Under the pieces are notes generated by a model. It made no database searches. It had not been told where the DNA came from and saw nothing but the letters and a program-made list of their open reading frames with translations. From assembly GCA_013285505.1 (NCBI GenBank), contig CP053450.1:2526796-2590795 (forward strand): a stretch of DNA of 64,000 nt, in the 5' to 3' direction. This document shows, piece after piece, positions 1-9,656 of the stretch. Each line of letters opens with the position of its first letter. Within the stretch, counting starts at the first letter, position 1. This DNA is from Planctomycetota bacterium. Lineage in GTDB: Bacteria > Planctomycetota > Phycisphaerae > Phycisphaerales > UBA1924. The position numbers were made by a program, and so were the translations under genes.

Positions 1-2
1 TC

Positions 3-2231
3 CTTGGCGAGCTGACCGAGGCGCACGTCGGGGACAGCATGGCGGTGCTGCTGGACGACGAGATCTACACCGCGCCCAACCTCAACGGCCGCATCTCCCG
101 CAACGGGCAGATCATGGGCGATTTCAGCCCGACCGAGCTGGCGTACATCATCCGGGTGCTCAACGCGGGCTCGCTGCAGAACAAACTCTCTCCGGCACCG
201 ATCAGCCGGAACGCGATCGGCCCGGAGCTGGGTCTTGACTACCTCAAGCAGGGCCTCGGGGCGGGGATCATCGCGCTGATCAGCGTCTCGCTGTTCATGG
301 TGGTCTACTACTTCCGGTGCGGCGTGATCGCGGTCGTCGCGCTGGGGTGCAACGCGCTGCTGCTGCTCGGGGCGATGTCGACCTTGTCGGCGACGTTCAC
401 ACTGCCGGGCATCGCGGGCATCGTGCTCACCTTCGGCATGGCGGTGGACTCCAACGTGCTGATCTTCGAGCGCATCCGCGAGGAGCTCCGAGAAGGCAGG
501 GAAACGAAAGCCGCGGTCCGGCTCGGGTTCTCGAAGGCGATGTCGTCGATCGTCGACGGCAACGTGACCAACCTGATCGTCTGTATCGTGCTGGCCAACG
601 TCGGCACGCAGGAGATCAAGGGCTTCGCGATCACCCTTGGCGTAGGCGTCCTGACGACGATGTTCTCCGCCCTCGTGGCCAGCCGTTTGGTCTTCAATGT
701 GCTCCTCGAGCTCAAGCTCATGAAGAAGATTCGGATGCTGCCCTCGTCCATCCCGGCGGTCGAGCGGGCGTTCGAGCCCGGGGTCAACTGGCTGAGCCTG
801 CGGTGGGTGTTCATCTTCGTCTCGGCGATCTACATGGGCCTCGGGGTCTTCATGATCGTAATGCAGCGCGGCGAGATGATGGATACCGAGTTCCGCGGCG
901 GCACGCAGGTGACGCTGCAGTTCAAGACCGACGATGCCACCCCCGAAGAGGACGACCGGTTGACGCTCACGCGGCAGGAGGTCGAGGACCGTGTGGTGGC
1001 GATCGCGCAGTCCGCGGCCCCGGACTCGCCGCTGGCCGACCTGGCGAGCGCGCAGGTGCTGCCGCTGGACCCGGACTCCTCCGGTGTCCGTTCTGATCGG
1101 TTCATGATCAAGAGCGTGGTGACCAACGAACAGGCGGTCATCGAGTCGCTGATGGTCGCGTTCGCCGACGAACTGGACAACCGGCCGCCGCTGACCTTCG
1201 CCGGCCAGCGGGCAGAAGAGCTCGCCCAGGCCCCCGTGTTCCCGCTGAGCAACCCGCGCGGCCTGCTCGGCCCCGACATCGGGCGGCCGCAGTATCTCAA
1301 CGACGTCAGCGAGTTCGCGGGCGGCGTGGCGATCCTGCTCGAGAACATCGACCCCGCAACAACGAAGGAGGGGCTCGAGGCGCGGCTCAACCGGCTGCGC
1401 GAGCAACCGGACTACTCCGACACCGCCGGCCGCACGGTCGAGATCGTGGTGCTTGAGGGCACCGACAGCGCTGTGGAATCGGCCGTTGTGCTCGTGAGCG
1501 ACGAGGCAATCGACTATCTGCAGAACGAGAACATCTGGGAGCAGGACCTGGCCCAGCGCGAATGGGACCTCCTGCGCGATGCGCTCGGGCAGACGACCAC
1601 GCTGGCCAGCGTGCAGAGCTTCAGCGCCGCGATGGCGGGGACGTTCCGCGCCAAGGCGGTCGTGTCGGTCGTTCTGTCGCTGATGCTGATCCTCATCTAC
1701 GTGTGGGTGCGGTTCGGCTCCGTGCGGTACTCGCTGGCCGCGATCGCGTGCCTGATGCACGACTGTCTGACCTGCATCGGGCTGATCGCCCTCGCGGAGA
1801 TCGTGTACAAGCTCCCCGCGGCGGAGAGCATCGTGGCGACGCTGGGCATCCAGCCGTTCAAGATCGATCTGAACATGATCGCGGCGTTGCTGACGATCAT
1901 CGGCTACTCGCTCAACGACACGATCATCGTCATGGACCGCATCCGTGAGATGAAGGGCAGGCTTCCCTACGCGACCGACAAGATCATCAACCAGTCGATC
2001 AACATGACGATCAGCCGGACGGTGATCACCTCGGGCACGACGCTGCTGGCGATCCTCATCCTCTACGCCTTCGGCGGCGAGGGCGTGCGGGGCTTCGCCT
2101 TCGCCATGCTGATCGGCGTTGGAGTCGGGACGTACTCTTCGATCGCCGTGGCCGCTCCGCTCGTCTGGCAGAGAGGCCACACCGAGCAGGACAACGAGGC
2201 CACCCCCGGCACGACCATCACCACGACCTGA
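3..2231 (+). CDS. secDF: SecDF fused protein translocase subunit, 5' truncated
   Basis: C-terminal three quarters of a SecD-SecF fusion; the reading frame is open to the left edge, so the start lies outside the window. SecD and SecF use the proton gradient to help SecYEG substrates leave on the outer face of the membrane. The SecD half keeps the end of its periplasmic domain, then the membrane block with the signature GMAVDSNVLIFERIREE (around base 430). The SecF half begins near base 800 with a new membrane segment and the FRGGTQ motif (base 890) and ends with a second transporter signature, GYSLNDTIIVMDRIRE (base 1900). The large loop between is longer than in E. coli SecF. The single-chain form is common in Planctomycetota and some Firmicutes. 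The LysM gene follows after 17 bases. Confidence 0.96.
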   Translation, partial: LGELTEAHVGDSMAVLLDDEIYTAPNLNGRISRNGQIMGDFSPTELAYIIRVLNAGSLQNKLSPAPISRNAIGPELGLDYLKQGLGAGIIALISVSLFMVVYYFRCGVIAVVALGCNALLLLGAMSTLSATFTLPGIAGIVLTFGMAVDSNVLIFERIREELREGRETKAAVRLGFSKAMSSIVDGNVTNLIVCIVLANVGTQEIKGFAITLGVGVLTTMFSALVASRLVFNVLLELKLMKKIRMLPSSIPAVERAFEPGVNWLSLRWVFIFVSAIYMGLGVFMIVMQRGEMMDTEFRGGTQVTLQFKTDDATPEEDDRLTLTRQEVEDRVVAIAQSAAPDSPLADLASAQVLPLDPDSSGVRSDRFMIKSVVTNEQAVIESLMVAFADELDNRPPLTFAGQRAEELAQAPVFPLSNPRGLLGPDIGRPQYLNDVSEFAGGVAILLENIDPATTKEGLEARLNRLREQPDYSDTAGRTVEIVVLEGTDSAVESAVVLVSDEAIDYLQNENIWEQDLAQREWDLLRDALGQTTTLASVQSFSAAMAGTFRAKAVVSVVLSLMLILIYVWVRFGSVRYSLAAIACLMHDCLTCIGLIALAEIVYKLPAAESIVATLGIQPFKIDLNMIAALLTIIGYSLNDTIIVMDRIREMKGRLPYATDKIINQSINMTISRTVITSGTTLLAILILYAFGGEGVRGFAFAMLIGVGVGTYSSIAVAAPLVWQRGHTEQDNEATPGTTITTT

Positions 2232-2248
2232 CGACGGAGCACCCAGCC

Positions 2249-2932
2249 ATGAGCGCCCCCAGCGCCCGCATCGGAGCCGGGTTTCTCGCCCTGGTGGGGG
2301 TCTGGATCGGCGTGTACTGGCTTTGGGAGCCAACGGGCACGCCGCGGCTGTCGTTTGCCGACGAGACCGCGCCACCCGTCGAGACCGGGACGCCCGAGAT
2401 TCCGGGGGCGACCGTACCCGTTGAGCCGGAGCCGCTGCCGGCGGATCCCCCCGTCGCCGTTCCCGAGGACCGCACCCCGGCCGCGGCGCCGGATCCGGCG
2501 GCCGTCGAGAGCACCCCAAGATTCCGGGACTACTCGGTGCGGGCGGGCGACACCTTCGAACGGATCAGCCGGCGGTTCTGGGGCACGATCCGCCACGCGG
2601 ACGCCATCGCCGCGGCCAACCCGTTCGTGAGCCCGACGAGCCTGCAGGTCGGCCAGGTGCTCCGGATACCCTCCACGCCGGACAATGTGCAAGGCAAGCC
2701 GGAGGAGGGCCAGGAGACCGACCTGCCCACGCCCGAGTTCATGGAGTACATCGTCGTCAAAGGCGACAACCTCTCGGCGCTGGCCCAGCGGTTCTACGGC
2801 AGCCTGCGGTACGCCGACGTGATCTTCAACGCCAACCGCGACACGATGTCGAGCATCGACGACCTGCAGATCGGGCAGGTGCTCCGGATACCCTCCCGCG
2901 CCAACGTGCTCGGCGATGGAGCCGATGAATGA
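2249..2932 (+). CDS. Membrane-anchored protein with two LysM domains
   Basis: 227 aa. One hydrophobic segment at residues 8-26 acts as signal anchor, followed by a proline-rich linker to about residue 90. Two LysM domains follow, at roughly residues 92-145 and 165-220; both start with a YxVxxGD motif and end with the same QVLRIPS sequence. LysM domains bind N-acetylglucosamine in peptidoglycan, so the protein probably sits in the periplasm against the cell wall. A GGAG ribosome binding site lies 9 bases before the ATG. The end overlaps the most upstream possible start of the next gene. Exact role unknown. Confidence 0.85.
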   Translation: MSAPSARIGAGFLALVGVWIGVYWLWEPTGTPRLSFADETAPPVETGTPEIPGATVPVEPEPLPADPPVAVPEDRTPAAAPDPAAVESTPRFRDYSVRAGDTFERISRRFWGTIRHADAIAAANPFVSPTSLQVGQVLRIPSTPDNVQGKPEEGQETDLPTPEFMEYIVVKGDNLSALAQRFYGSLRYADVIFNANRDTMSSIDDLQIGQVLRIPSRANVLGDGADE

Positions 2933-3953
2933 GACCGCTCGACCGAACAGACCACCACACAGGCCGCCGGAGAACCGCCGCGTGAACATCAAACGGATCC
3001 TGGTCACCGGCGGCGCCGGGTTTCTCGGCTCGCACCTGTGCGACCGGCTCGTCGAGGCCGGTCACGACGTGATCTGCGTCGACAACCTGTTTACGAGCCA
3101 GAAGTCGAACATCGTCCACCTACTCAAGCGGCCGAACTTCGAGTTCATCCGTCACGATGTGACGCACGCGTTCTGGCTGGAGGTCGACGAGATCTACAAC
3201 CTCGCCTGCCCGGCGGCGCCGGGGCACTACCAGTACAACCCGATCAAGACCATGAAGACCTCCGTGCTCGGGGCGATCAACGTCCTGGGGATCGCCAAAC
3301 GCTGTCACGCCAAGGTGCTGCAGGCCTCAACCAGCGAGGTCTACGGCGACCCGGACGTCCACCCGCAGCCGGAGAGCTACCGGGGCAACGTCAACCCGAT
3401 CGGCCCCCGCGCCTGCTACGACGAGGGCAAGCGCGCCGCCGAGACGCTGTTCTTCGACTACCACCGCCAGAACGGCGTGAACATGCGCCTCGTCCGCATC
3501 TTCAACACCTACGGCCCGCGGATGCACCCCTTCGACGGTCGGGTCGTCTCCAACTTCATCCGCCAGGCGGTCAACGGCAACGATCTCACGCTCTTCGGCG
3601 ACGGCTCGCAGACCCGCTCGTTCTGCTACGTCGACGACCTCATCGACGGGTTCATCGCCATGATGGACGGGCCGGACGACTTCGTCGGCCCGGTCAACCT
3701 CGGCAACCCGCACGAGTTCACCGTCCGGCAGCTCGCCGAGCTGGTGCTCGAGCTGACCGGCAGCAACGGCAAGCTGGTCTTCAAGGACCTGCCCGAGGAC
3801 GACCCCCGCCAGCGCTGCCCGGACATCGGCCTCGCCAAGGCGAGACTCAACTGGCAACCCTCGATCGAGCTGCGCGAGGGGCTGATGCGGACGGTGTCGT
3901 GGTTCCGGTCGATCGACTTTGCCGACTACCGCGCCCCCACACCCAACTACTGA
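2916..3953 (+). CDS. UDP-glucuronate decarboxylase (UDP-xylose synthase)
   Basis: Extended short-chain dehydrogenase that oxidises, decarboxylates and reduces UDP-glucuronate to UDP-xylose with bound NAD, feeding polysaccharide or glycan synthesis. The NAD-binding motif [16 protein letters not shown], the STSEVYGDP segment and the catalytic YDEGK (Tyr-x-x-x-Lys) are all present, together with the [10 protein letters not shown] segment typical of this family. Start choice is open: ATG at 2916 or 2925 overlaps the LysM stop, but the conserved region begins at GTG 2982, which has a GGAG about 10 bases upstream. Starting at 2982 gives about 323 aa, nearer to the bacterial family length. Confidence 0.93.
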   Translation: MEPMNETARPNRPPHRPPENRRVNIKRILVTGGAGFLGSHLCDRLVEAGHDVICVDNLFTSQKSNIVHLLKRPNFEFIRHDVTHAFWLEVDEIYNLACPAAPGHYQYNPIKTMKTSVLGAINVLGIAKRCHAKVLQASTSEVYGDPDVHPQPESYRGNVNPIGPRACYDEGKRAAETLFFDYHRQNGVNMRLVRIFNTYGPRMHPFDGRVVSNFIRQAVNGNDLTLFGDGSQTRSFCYVDDLIDGFIAMMDGPDDFVGPVNLGNPHEFTVRQLAELVLELTGSNGKLVFKDLPEDDPRQRCPDIGLAKARLNWQPSIELREGLMRTVSWFRSIDFADYRAPTPNY

Positions 3954-3992
3954 CACGCCGCGCGCGTTCACGCGGCCGATGGAGCCCCGCCG

Positions 3993-4473
3993 ATGGCGCG
4001 ATCACCCGACGACATCCTCGTGCGAGCGGCGACCCCGGCCGACCGGGCCGCGTGGACGCGGATGCGCGAGAGCCTCGGCCCGGAGTGGCTGACGGACGAC
4101 TTCGACGCCCTCGCCGCCGAGTACTTCGGCCGCGGCACGATCCAAGGACTCCGCCACGTCGTGCTGATCGCCGAGCGGGCGGGCACGCCGGTCGGGTTCG
4201 CCGAGGTCTCGCTCCGCGAGATCGCCGAGGGCTGCCTCTCCTCGCCGGTCGGCTACCTCGAGGGCTGGTTCGTCGCCGACGCGGCCCGGGGGGTGGGCGT
4301 AGGCCGCATGCTCGTCGCGGCCGGGGAACGCTGGTCCGCCGAGCAGGGCTGCACCGAGTTCGCCTCCGACGCCGAGCTCGACAACGCTGCCAGCCTGCGC
4401 GCACGCGGCCCTGGGCTTCGAGGGTGTCTGCGAAATCCGCTGCTTCCGCAAGGCCATCGGTCCGGCGGATTGA
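3993..4473 (+). CDS. GNAT acetyltransferase, aminoglycoside 6'-N-acetyltransferase-like (frame break)
   Basis: About 159 aa if one frame break is repaired. The first 134 residues read normally from ATG 3993 (GGAG 9 bases upstream) and include the acetyl-CoA loop ARGVGVGRML and FASDAELDN. At about 4391-4405, in a GCGCGC run, the frame must move by one base; the new frame continues HAALGFEGVCEIRCFRK to a TGA at 4471. The FASDxELDNAAS...HxALGFEE...CFRK series is typical of the AAC(6') branch of GNAT enzymes. Whether it acts on aminoglycosides cannot be told; many chromosomal relatives do not confer resistance. The break is probably a sequence error. Confidence 0.75.
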
Positions 4474-4495
4474 CCCTCCGCGGCTCCCTCGTGCG

Positions 4496-4501
4496 TACGC
4501 T
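4496..4501 (+). promoter_or_regulatory. Candidate -10 element TACGCT for a leaderless transcript
   Basis: TACGCT ends 5 bases before ATG 4507 and no Shine-Dalgarno sequence is visible. The same TANNNT arrangement precedes eight other starts in the window (see findings). No good -35 box was seen. Confidence 0.4.
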
Positions 4502-4506
4502 GCGGT

Positions 4507-5417
4507 ATGCACATCGCACTCACCGGCGTCTCAGGCTTCATCGGCTCTGCCATCGCGCGGCGCCTGCACGGGGCCGGGCACACCGTCACCGGGCTGGTCC
4601 GCACCACCAGCCGGCGCGACCACGTCGAGCCGTTCGTCGAGCGGTTCGTCGTGGGCGACCACGCGGACCAGTCCTGCTGGGCCGAGCTGCTCGAGGGGGC
4701 CGACTGCGTCGTCCACAACAGCGTCAACTGGCAACCACTCAAGGCGACGCCCGTCGATCTCGACGGCCACCTGCGGTCCAACCTCGACGCCTCGATCCGC
4801 TTTCTGCACGCCTCGGCCCCGCGGCAGTTCATCTTCCTGAGCACCATCGCCGTCCACCACGACATGCTCCCGCGCGAGAAGGCCGCCGACGGGACCAACC
4901 TCGTCGATGAGGACCACCCGCTGCGGCCCTCGCGGCTGTACGGCGCGTACAAGGCCTCGATGGAGGCCCACCTCTGGGCCGAGCACTTCGGGGCCGGCCG
5001 GCACACCTCGGCGCTCCGCCCCTGCGCCGTCTACGGCCTCGATCCCCAACTCGAACGCTCGCACGGCTACCAGGTCATCAAAGCCCTCCGCGAGACCGGC
5101 CGCTACGACAGGCCCGGCGGCGGCAAGTGCGTCCACGTGGACGACGTCGCGGCGGTGGTGGGGGCGCGCTGGTCGGCAACGAGGCCGCGGCCGGGAAGCC
5201 CTTCAACCTCGTCGACTGCTACGCCCGCCACGCCGACTGGGCGGTGATGGCCGCCGAGCTGCTGGGGATCGAGGCCGGGATCGACCTCTCCAGCCCGCCC
5301 CTGCCGCAGAACTCGTTCCGCAAGGCGGCGGTCGAGTCGCTGGGTGTGAAGCTCGATCGCGGGCACGCGGGCATCCGCGCGGTGCTGGAGGAGTTGATCG
5401 GGGCGATGGGAGAGTAG
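4507..5417 (+). CDS. NAD-dependent epimerase/dehydratase (frame break)
   Basis: Extended SDR protein of about 303 aa acting on a nucleotide sugar or related substrate; specificity unknown. The N terminus carries the Rossmann motif LTGVSGFIGSAIARRL, then STIAVHHD and the catalytic YGAYK (Tyr-x-x-x-Lys). After HVDDVAAVVG the frame breaks at a run of five G (5160-5164); adding one base gives GGALVGNEAAAGKPFNLVDCYA and a normal C terminus ending at 5417. The gene therefore reads as one protein in two frames. It starts 33 bases after the acetyltransferase but appears to have its own -10 element. Confidence 0.8.
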
Positions 5418-5505
5418 GCATCAGGCACTGGGCATCAGGTTCGGGGCATGTGGCCTCGGGCATGGCGCGGGCAGCGTCCCGATATGCCCGCCTCGGTTCC
5501 CGACG

Positions 5506-5715
5506 TTCGAAAATCGACCCGGCGCGTTCGAAGATCTGTTTCCCACCTTCGAACGCGGGCTCTCGACCCTCGAAGATCGGCTCTCCACCTTCGAAGATCG
5601 GCTCCTGACCTTCGAAGATCTACTCCCCACCTTCGAAGATCTGCTTCCGACCTTCGAAGTTCTGTTCCCCACTTTCGAGCATCTGACGTCCGGGTTCGGC
5701 GTTATCCGGCCAAAT
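5506..5715 (+). repeat. Ten-unit 21-bp tandem repeat with phased TTCGAA
   Basis: TTCGAA or a one- to two-base variant starts at 5506, 5527, 5548, 5569, 5590, 5611, 5632, 5653, 5674 and 5695, exactly 21 bases apart. Most units continue GATCTG...CC. Because 21 is divisible by three, several frames stay open on both strands; the minus strand would read as SKVGSRS-like heptads. The array lies between two convergent genes and touches the 3' end of the FGE-like gene. Bases 5418-5505 just before it contain a looser GGCATCAGG-type repeat and nothing else recognisable. Confidence 0.85.
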
Positions 5716-6778
5716 CTGCGCGGTTCGAGGGATATCCGGGGGACGGCGCGGCGGGCCGCGGCCGAACCGTCGGCTGCCGCCTTTTCCGGATCGTCATCCC
5801 CAGCACGAACGCGAACGGAACACTGGTCGCTGGCGCGGGCACTGCCGCCGCGAAACGAACACCCATGCTGAACCGCGGACTGCCGATCTTCCAGTAGTCG
5901 AGCCTGTCCTGGAAATCGTGGTCCGATCCGTACTCCAATGAGCCGTGCCAGACCCGGTCGTAGTTTCCGGGTGGCGCGAACTCCGTCCACTCCGTCGCCC
6001 CGCCCGATCCTCCCAACAGCCCCCACGGGCTCGCGGCCCACGGGTACGACCCGGCGTCGAGCGGCGGGAAGTCGTCCGGGTGCGCTCCGGCGTCGGTCTC
6101 GCCGCCTTCCCACGGCGCGCCGGAGATCGGCGCCGTGTCCTTCGAGTGCGGATATCGCCAGTAGCCGCCTTCGCCGTCCTTGTCGGGGTCCCAGAACATT
6201 GCCTTGGCGTACTCGTCCAGCGTGGGGATCCAGTACCTCGCGTCGGGGTGGTGCTCGAGCTGGTCGGTGAAGGTGCCGTCGCTGTTGTCGCCGAAGGTCG
6301 AGGTGTCGTATGCGCCGTCCTCGAACGCCCATTGTTCCTCGACTTTGCCGTTGTGCAGCCAGTTGGCCAAGCGTGCCGCGTGCCGCCAGGACAGGTCGGT
6401 GGGCCGATCGGCCGCGCCGCTGCGGATGTAGTACTGCGGGTTCTCCAGCGAGCCGGCATTGCCGATCCACTGCCCGGTGAACGAATGCCCTCGCCGCTCG
6501 TCCAGCGGCACATACGGCCAGTAGGCCTGCACATACTCGAAGTGCTGCCTGGTGGTCAGCTCCGTGCGGCCGATCCGGTACTCGTAGTCCACGCCACCGA
6601 CCTCGAGATCCGACCACCGCGGCACCTCGTGCGGCAGCGTGTCGCGGTTGCCCGCGTCGCCGACGGTCACCCAGTCGATGCCGTCGTCCTGCGCAGCGAC
6701 CGCGCCCGCCGCGATCGCCAGCCCGAGGACGATCCCGATTCTCGCCCCCAGAAAGCGGCAATGCGTCACGTGGTCCAT
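5702..6778 (-). CDS. Exported FGE-sulfatase-like domain protein with PEP-CTERM-like tail
   Basis: 358 aa. Signal peptide at residues 10-30 (IVLGLAIAAGAVAAQ), then a domain resembling the formylglycine-generating enzyme/SUMF1 fold: WVTVGDAGN near the start, RIGRTELTT, WRHAARLANWLHN, WIPTLDEYAKAMFW and a late GGSGGATEWTE, SPRFSMGVRFAA. This layout (exported, ending in the GVRFA motif) is common in planctomycete proteins that are not proven to modify sulfatases. The tail has VPAPATS, a short hydrophobic stretch and RKRR, a weak PEP-CTERM-like sorting signal, followed by about 25 extra residues. An AAGGA ribosome binding site precedes the ATG. Confidence 0.72.
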   Translation of the reverse strand: MDHVTHCRFLGARIGIVLGLAIAAGAVAAQDDGIDWVTVGDAGNRDTLPHEVPRWSDLEVGGVDYEYRIGRTELTTRQHFEYVQAYWPYVPLDERRGHSFTGQWIGNAGSLENPQYYIRSGAADRPTDLSWRHAARLANWLHNGKVEEQWAFEDGAYDTSTFGDNSDGTFTDQLEHHPDARYWIPTLDEYAKAMFWDPDKDGEGGYWRYPHSKDTAPISGAPWEGGETDAGAHPDDFPPLDAGSYPWAASPWGLLGGSGGATEWTEFAPPGNYDRVWHGSLEYGSDHDFQDRLDYWKIGSPRFSMGVRFAAAVPAPATSVPFAFVLGMTIRKRRQPTVRPRPAAPSPGYPSNRADLAG

Positions 6779-7244
6779 CTGAAGATCCTTGTCGTGCAGC
6801 CGGTCGCCGTTGCGGTCCGCCGCAGAATACCCGATCCGGCGAGAGGTCCCCGCGGGGACCGGAGCTCAGACCCGGTGTGCCGGGTGCCGTGCTCCGTCCC
6901 GCAAGGCGAAGCACGATCGGGGGTCGTCGGCCCCCGCCGCCCTCGCTCGACGAGACGAAAGCGGGCACCGGTGTTTCTTGCCATCCCCTCTGTGCCCTCT
7001 GTGCCTCTGTGGTGCACTTCCCCTCGCCTTCCTCCGCGTCCTCTGCGTCTTCTCTCCGCGGCCTCCGCGTTCTGCCTCCCCCGCGGGGGCTCCTCGATGG
7101 CGCGTCGGGCTCCGTTTATCCCGGCGTTCTGCTTCTCTTCGAGCCCTTCGCGGCCTTCGCGTTCCCAACTCCGCGCCTCCGCGTTCTGCATCCCGGGTCG
7201 GCAGAGGCGAGCCCACGCCGTCCGCACGGCCCACCGGCTTGTGG
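6779..7244. repeat. Intergenic region with dispersed CTCTGTG/CTCTGCG-type repeats
   Basis: About 470 bases without a convincing gene between two divergent genes. Bases 6985-7200 hold an irregular series of short direct repeats such as CCTCTGTGCCTCTGTGG, CGTCCTCTGCGTCTTCTCTC and GCCTCCGCGTTCTGC. The same class of repeat recurs at 49518-49622. Open frames through this block come from repeat composition. Confidence 0.6.
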
Positions 7245-7250
7245 TACCGT
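7245..7250 (+). promoter_or_regulatory. Candidate -10 element TACCGT upstream of the S10 peptidase
   Basis: TANNNT element 45 bases before ATG 7296. The leader between contains a clear Shine-Dalgarno sequence (GGGAGG), so this would be a leadered transcript. Confidence 0.3.
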
Positions 7251-7295
7251 GGTGGTCGTTCGTTGTCATCCCTACCCCCCTCGGGAGGCTTGCCC

Positions 7296-8865
7296 ATGCG
7301 TCTGATGCCGATTGGTGTGTGTGTTGCAGTGCTGGCGGTTGCGCCGGTCGCGTTCGGGCAGTCGGCCGACGCGGCCCGGGCCGCCGAGGCCGGCGGTGGG
7401 GGGGGCAGACGCCAGGAGCGATGCGGGCGGCGACACCCCCTTCGCCATCACCCACCACACCACCACCAGCGGCGGCGAGACGTTCGACTACACCGTGACC
7501 ACCGGCCGCATGTCGCTGCCCGACTACGGGGGCGAGCCCCGCGCCGACATCTTCTTCGTCGCCTACACGCGGGACATCGGGGAAGACGCCGACATCGGCC
7601 GCCGACCGATCACCTTCGCCTACAACGGCGGGCCGGGCTCCTCGAGCGTGTGGCTGCACCTGGGGGCGCTGGCCCCCAAGCGGGTGGACATGGGCCCTGA
7701 GGGCTTCCCGCCCAAGCCGCCCTACCGGCTGCTCGACAACGAGCACGGCTGGCTCGACTTTACCGACCTGGTCTTCATCGACCCGGTCGGCACCGGCTAC
7801 TCCCGCCCGGCCGAGGGCGAGAGCAAGTCCCAGTTCCACGGGCTCGACGAGGACATCTCGTCGGTCGGCGACTTCATCCGCCTCTGGACCACGCAGAACG
7901 AGCGGTGGCGCAGCCCGAAGTTCCTCGCCGGCGAGAGCTACGGCACCACCCGCAACGCCGGGATGGCCCAGTATCTGCAGAACTCCCACGGCATGTTCCT
8001 CAGCGGCATCCTCATGATCTCCGCGGTGCTCGACTTCCAGACCGTCCGGTTCAACGACGGCAACGACTCGCCCTATTGGCTCTTCCTGCCGACCTACGCC
8101 GCGACCGCGTGGTATCACAAGGCACTCGAGCCCGATCTTCAGAACAAGCCGCTCCGCGAGTTTCTCGACGAGGTCGAGGCGTTTGCAAGCACCGACTATC
8201 TCGTCGCGCTGGGCAAGGGTGCGTCGCTCGACACGAGCGAACGCCGCCGCATCGTCCGCACCCTCTCCCGCTACACCGGCCTCAGTGAGGGCTTCGTCGA
8301 GCGGGCCGACCTGCGGATCGGTATCTCCCGCTTCACCGAAGAGCTGCTCCGCGACAGGGGTGTCACCGTGGGCCGCCTCGACAGCCGCCTCCGCGGCGTC
8401 GATTCCGACCGCAACGGCACCGGCCCCGAGTTTGACCCCAGCATGGAGGCCATCGACGGCCCCTACGGCGCCCTGCTCAACGACTACGTCCGCACCCAGC
8501 TCGGCTACGAGAACGACCATCCCTACGAGATCCTCACCGGCCGCGTCCACCCGTGGAACTACGACCGGTTCACCAACCGCTACGTCAACGTCGCCCCCCG
8601 CCTCCGCGACGCGATGTTCCAGAACCGCAACCTGCGGGTCTTCTTCGCCGAGGGCTACTACGACCTGGCCACGCCCTACTTCGCCGCCGACTACACGATC
8701 GACCACCTGGGCCTCGACGCCGACCTGCGGGCCAACATCCGCACCGAGACCTACGAGGCCGGCCACATGATGTACATCCGCGAGATCGAGCTCCGCCGCC
8801 TCCGCGAGCACGTCGCGTCGTTCTACGCCGACACCCTCGCGGCCCCCGCCGCGCCCCAACCCTGA
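7296..8865 (+). CDS. Exported S10 family serine carboxypeptidase-like protein (G8 tract frame break)
   Basis: About 522 aa after repair. The signal peptide (MRLMPIGVCVAVLAVAPVAFGQ) begins at ATG 7296, with GGGAGG 8 bases upstream. A run of eight G at 7398-7405 then breaks the frame; seven G would join it to the long downstream frame. The mature part has the S10 hallmarks: NGGPGSSSVW (oxyanion region, about base 7630), LVFIDPVGTGYSRP, the nucleophile motif GESYGTTR (base 7930), and a late GHMMYIRE carrying the catalytic His. It cleaves C-terminal residues from peptides, probably in the periplasm. The tract sits directly after the signal peptide, so its length would decide whether mature enzyme is made. 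Confidence 0.85.
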
Positions 8866-8898
8866 TCCTCAACCCCGATCCTCAATCCTGATCCGTGG

Positions 8899-8904
8899 TA
8901 GACT
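8899..8904 (+). promoter_or_regulatory. Candidate -10 element TAGACT, leaderless type
   Basis: TAGACT ends 6 bases before GTG 8911, with no ribosome binding site between. Confidence 0.4.
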
Positions 8905-8910
8905 CCCCGC

Positions 8911-9619
8911 GTGGCACACCCAACGGGCCCGACACTCATCATCTCTGACGGCGGCTTGCCCGCGCTGGTGGCCGCAGCGATCGAGGCCGAGCGAGTCGCC
9001 TCCGCCGGTGAAGGCGGTGGGGGGGGCTCCCGCCCTGCTCATGCCGTGGGTGACCAGCCCGCTCCTCGCCGACGCCCAGCTCGCGGCCGTCTCCTCCCAG
9101 GCCCGGTTCCTCCGGCAGGAACAGCTCGAGCCGGCTCCCATCCAAGCCTTCGCCGCCGGCACCTCCGCGGCCTTTCTGGACACGCTCGGCCTGCTGGCCG
9201 CGGTGGAAGTGGCCCGGGCCAACAGCTGCGCTCGGATCGTCTGGCCCAGCCACGCCCACGCGACCGACGACTCGCTCGAGGGCGACATCGAACGCATTGC
9301 CAACGCCGTAGACCGGGCGCTGCTCGTCGAGCGGCTCGCCGGGCTCGAGTCCGACGTCATCGGCACGGCAGCCGCGGCGGAGATTGCCATTGAGACCCCC
9401 TGGTCGACCTGACCGACACCCAACTGGCCGAGCTGGTCGTCGATCTCGACGCCCCGGCCTATCTGTGCTGGTGGTGGCGGCCGGCCGCAGATCCCGCCGC
9501 CGAAAAAGACCGCCGCCGCCGAGAGAGAGACGTGGAGGGCCGCACTCGACCGGGCGGGCTGGGTCTCCGCGTCGCCGGACGTCACGATCAGCGCGCCGGC
9601 CCAGCCGACCCCGCGATAG
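8911..9619 (+). CDS. QueC-like/ATP-pyrophosphatase-related protein, three frame breaks
   Basis: Read from GTG 8911 with three one-base repairs (G8 at 9019-9026, C5 at 9396-9400, A5 at 9503-9507) this gives about 235 aa ending at TAG 9617. It starts LIISDGGLPALVAAAIEAERV, continues APALLMPWV, and has IETPLVDLTDTQLAELVVDL followed by CWWW. That last section resembles the late IETP(F/L)xDLSK part of QueC (7-cyano-7-deazaguanine synthase), but the SGG(V/L)DS P-loop is reduced to SDGG and the four zinc cysteines are missing. It is therefore probably a non-catalytic paralogue, or a decaying gene. Function unknown; the QueC relation is by eye only. Confidence 0.4.
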
Positions 9620-9642
9620 CCGTCGCGACACTCCGGCGGTCA

Positions 9643-9648
9643 TAGACT
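9643..9648 (+). promoter_or_regulatory. Candidate -10 element TAGACT of proS, leaderless type
   Basis: TAGACT ends 8 bases before ATG 9657, without a Shine-Dalgarno sequence. Confidence 0.45.
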
Positions 9649-9656
9649 TGCCCCCT

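Noticed and set aside
3993..4473. Acquired antibiotic resistance gene
   Set aside because: The AAC(6')-like GNAT sits in ordinary chromosomal context with normal composition and no mobile element; resistance cannot be inferred.
5506..5715. CRISPR array
   Set aside because: Units are contiguous 21-base tandem repeats with no unique spacers of 25-40 bases and no cas genes.
6789..7300. Proline- and serine-rich open frames in the intergenic region
   Set aside because: They derive from short direct repeats, lack ribosome binding sites and known domains.
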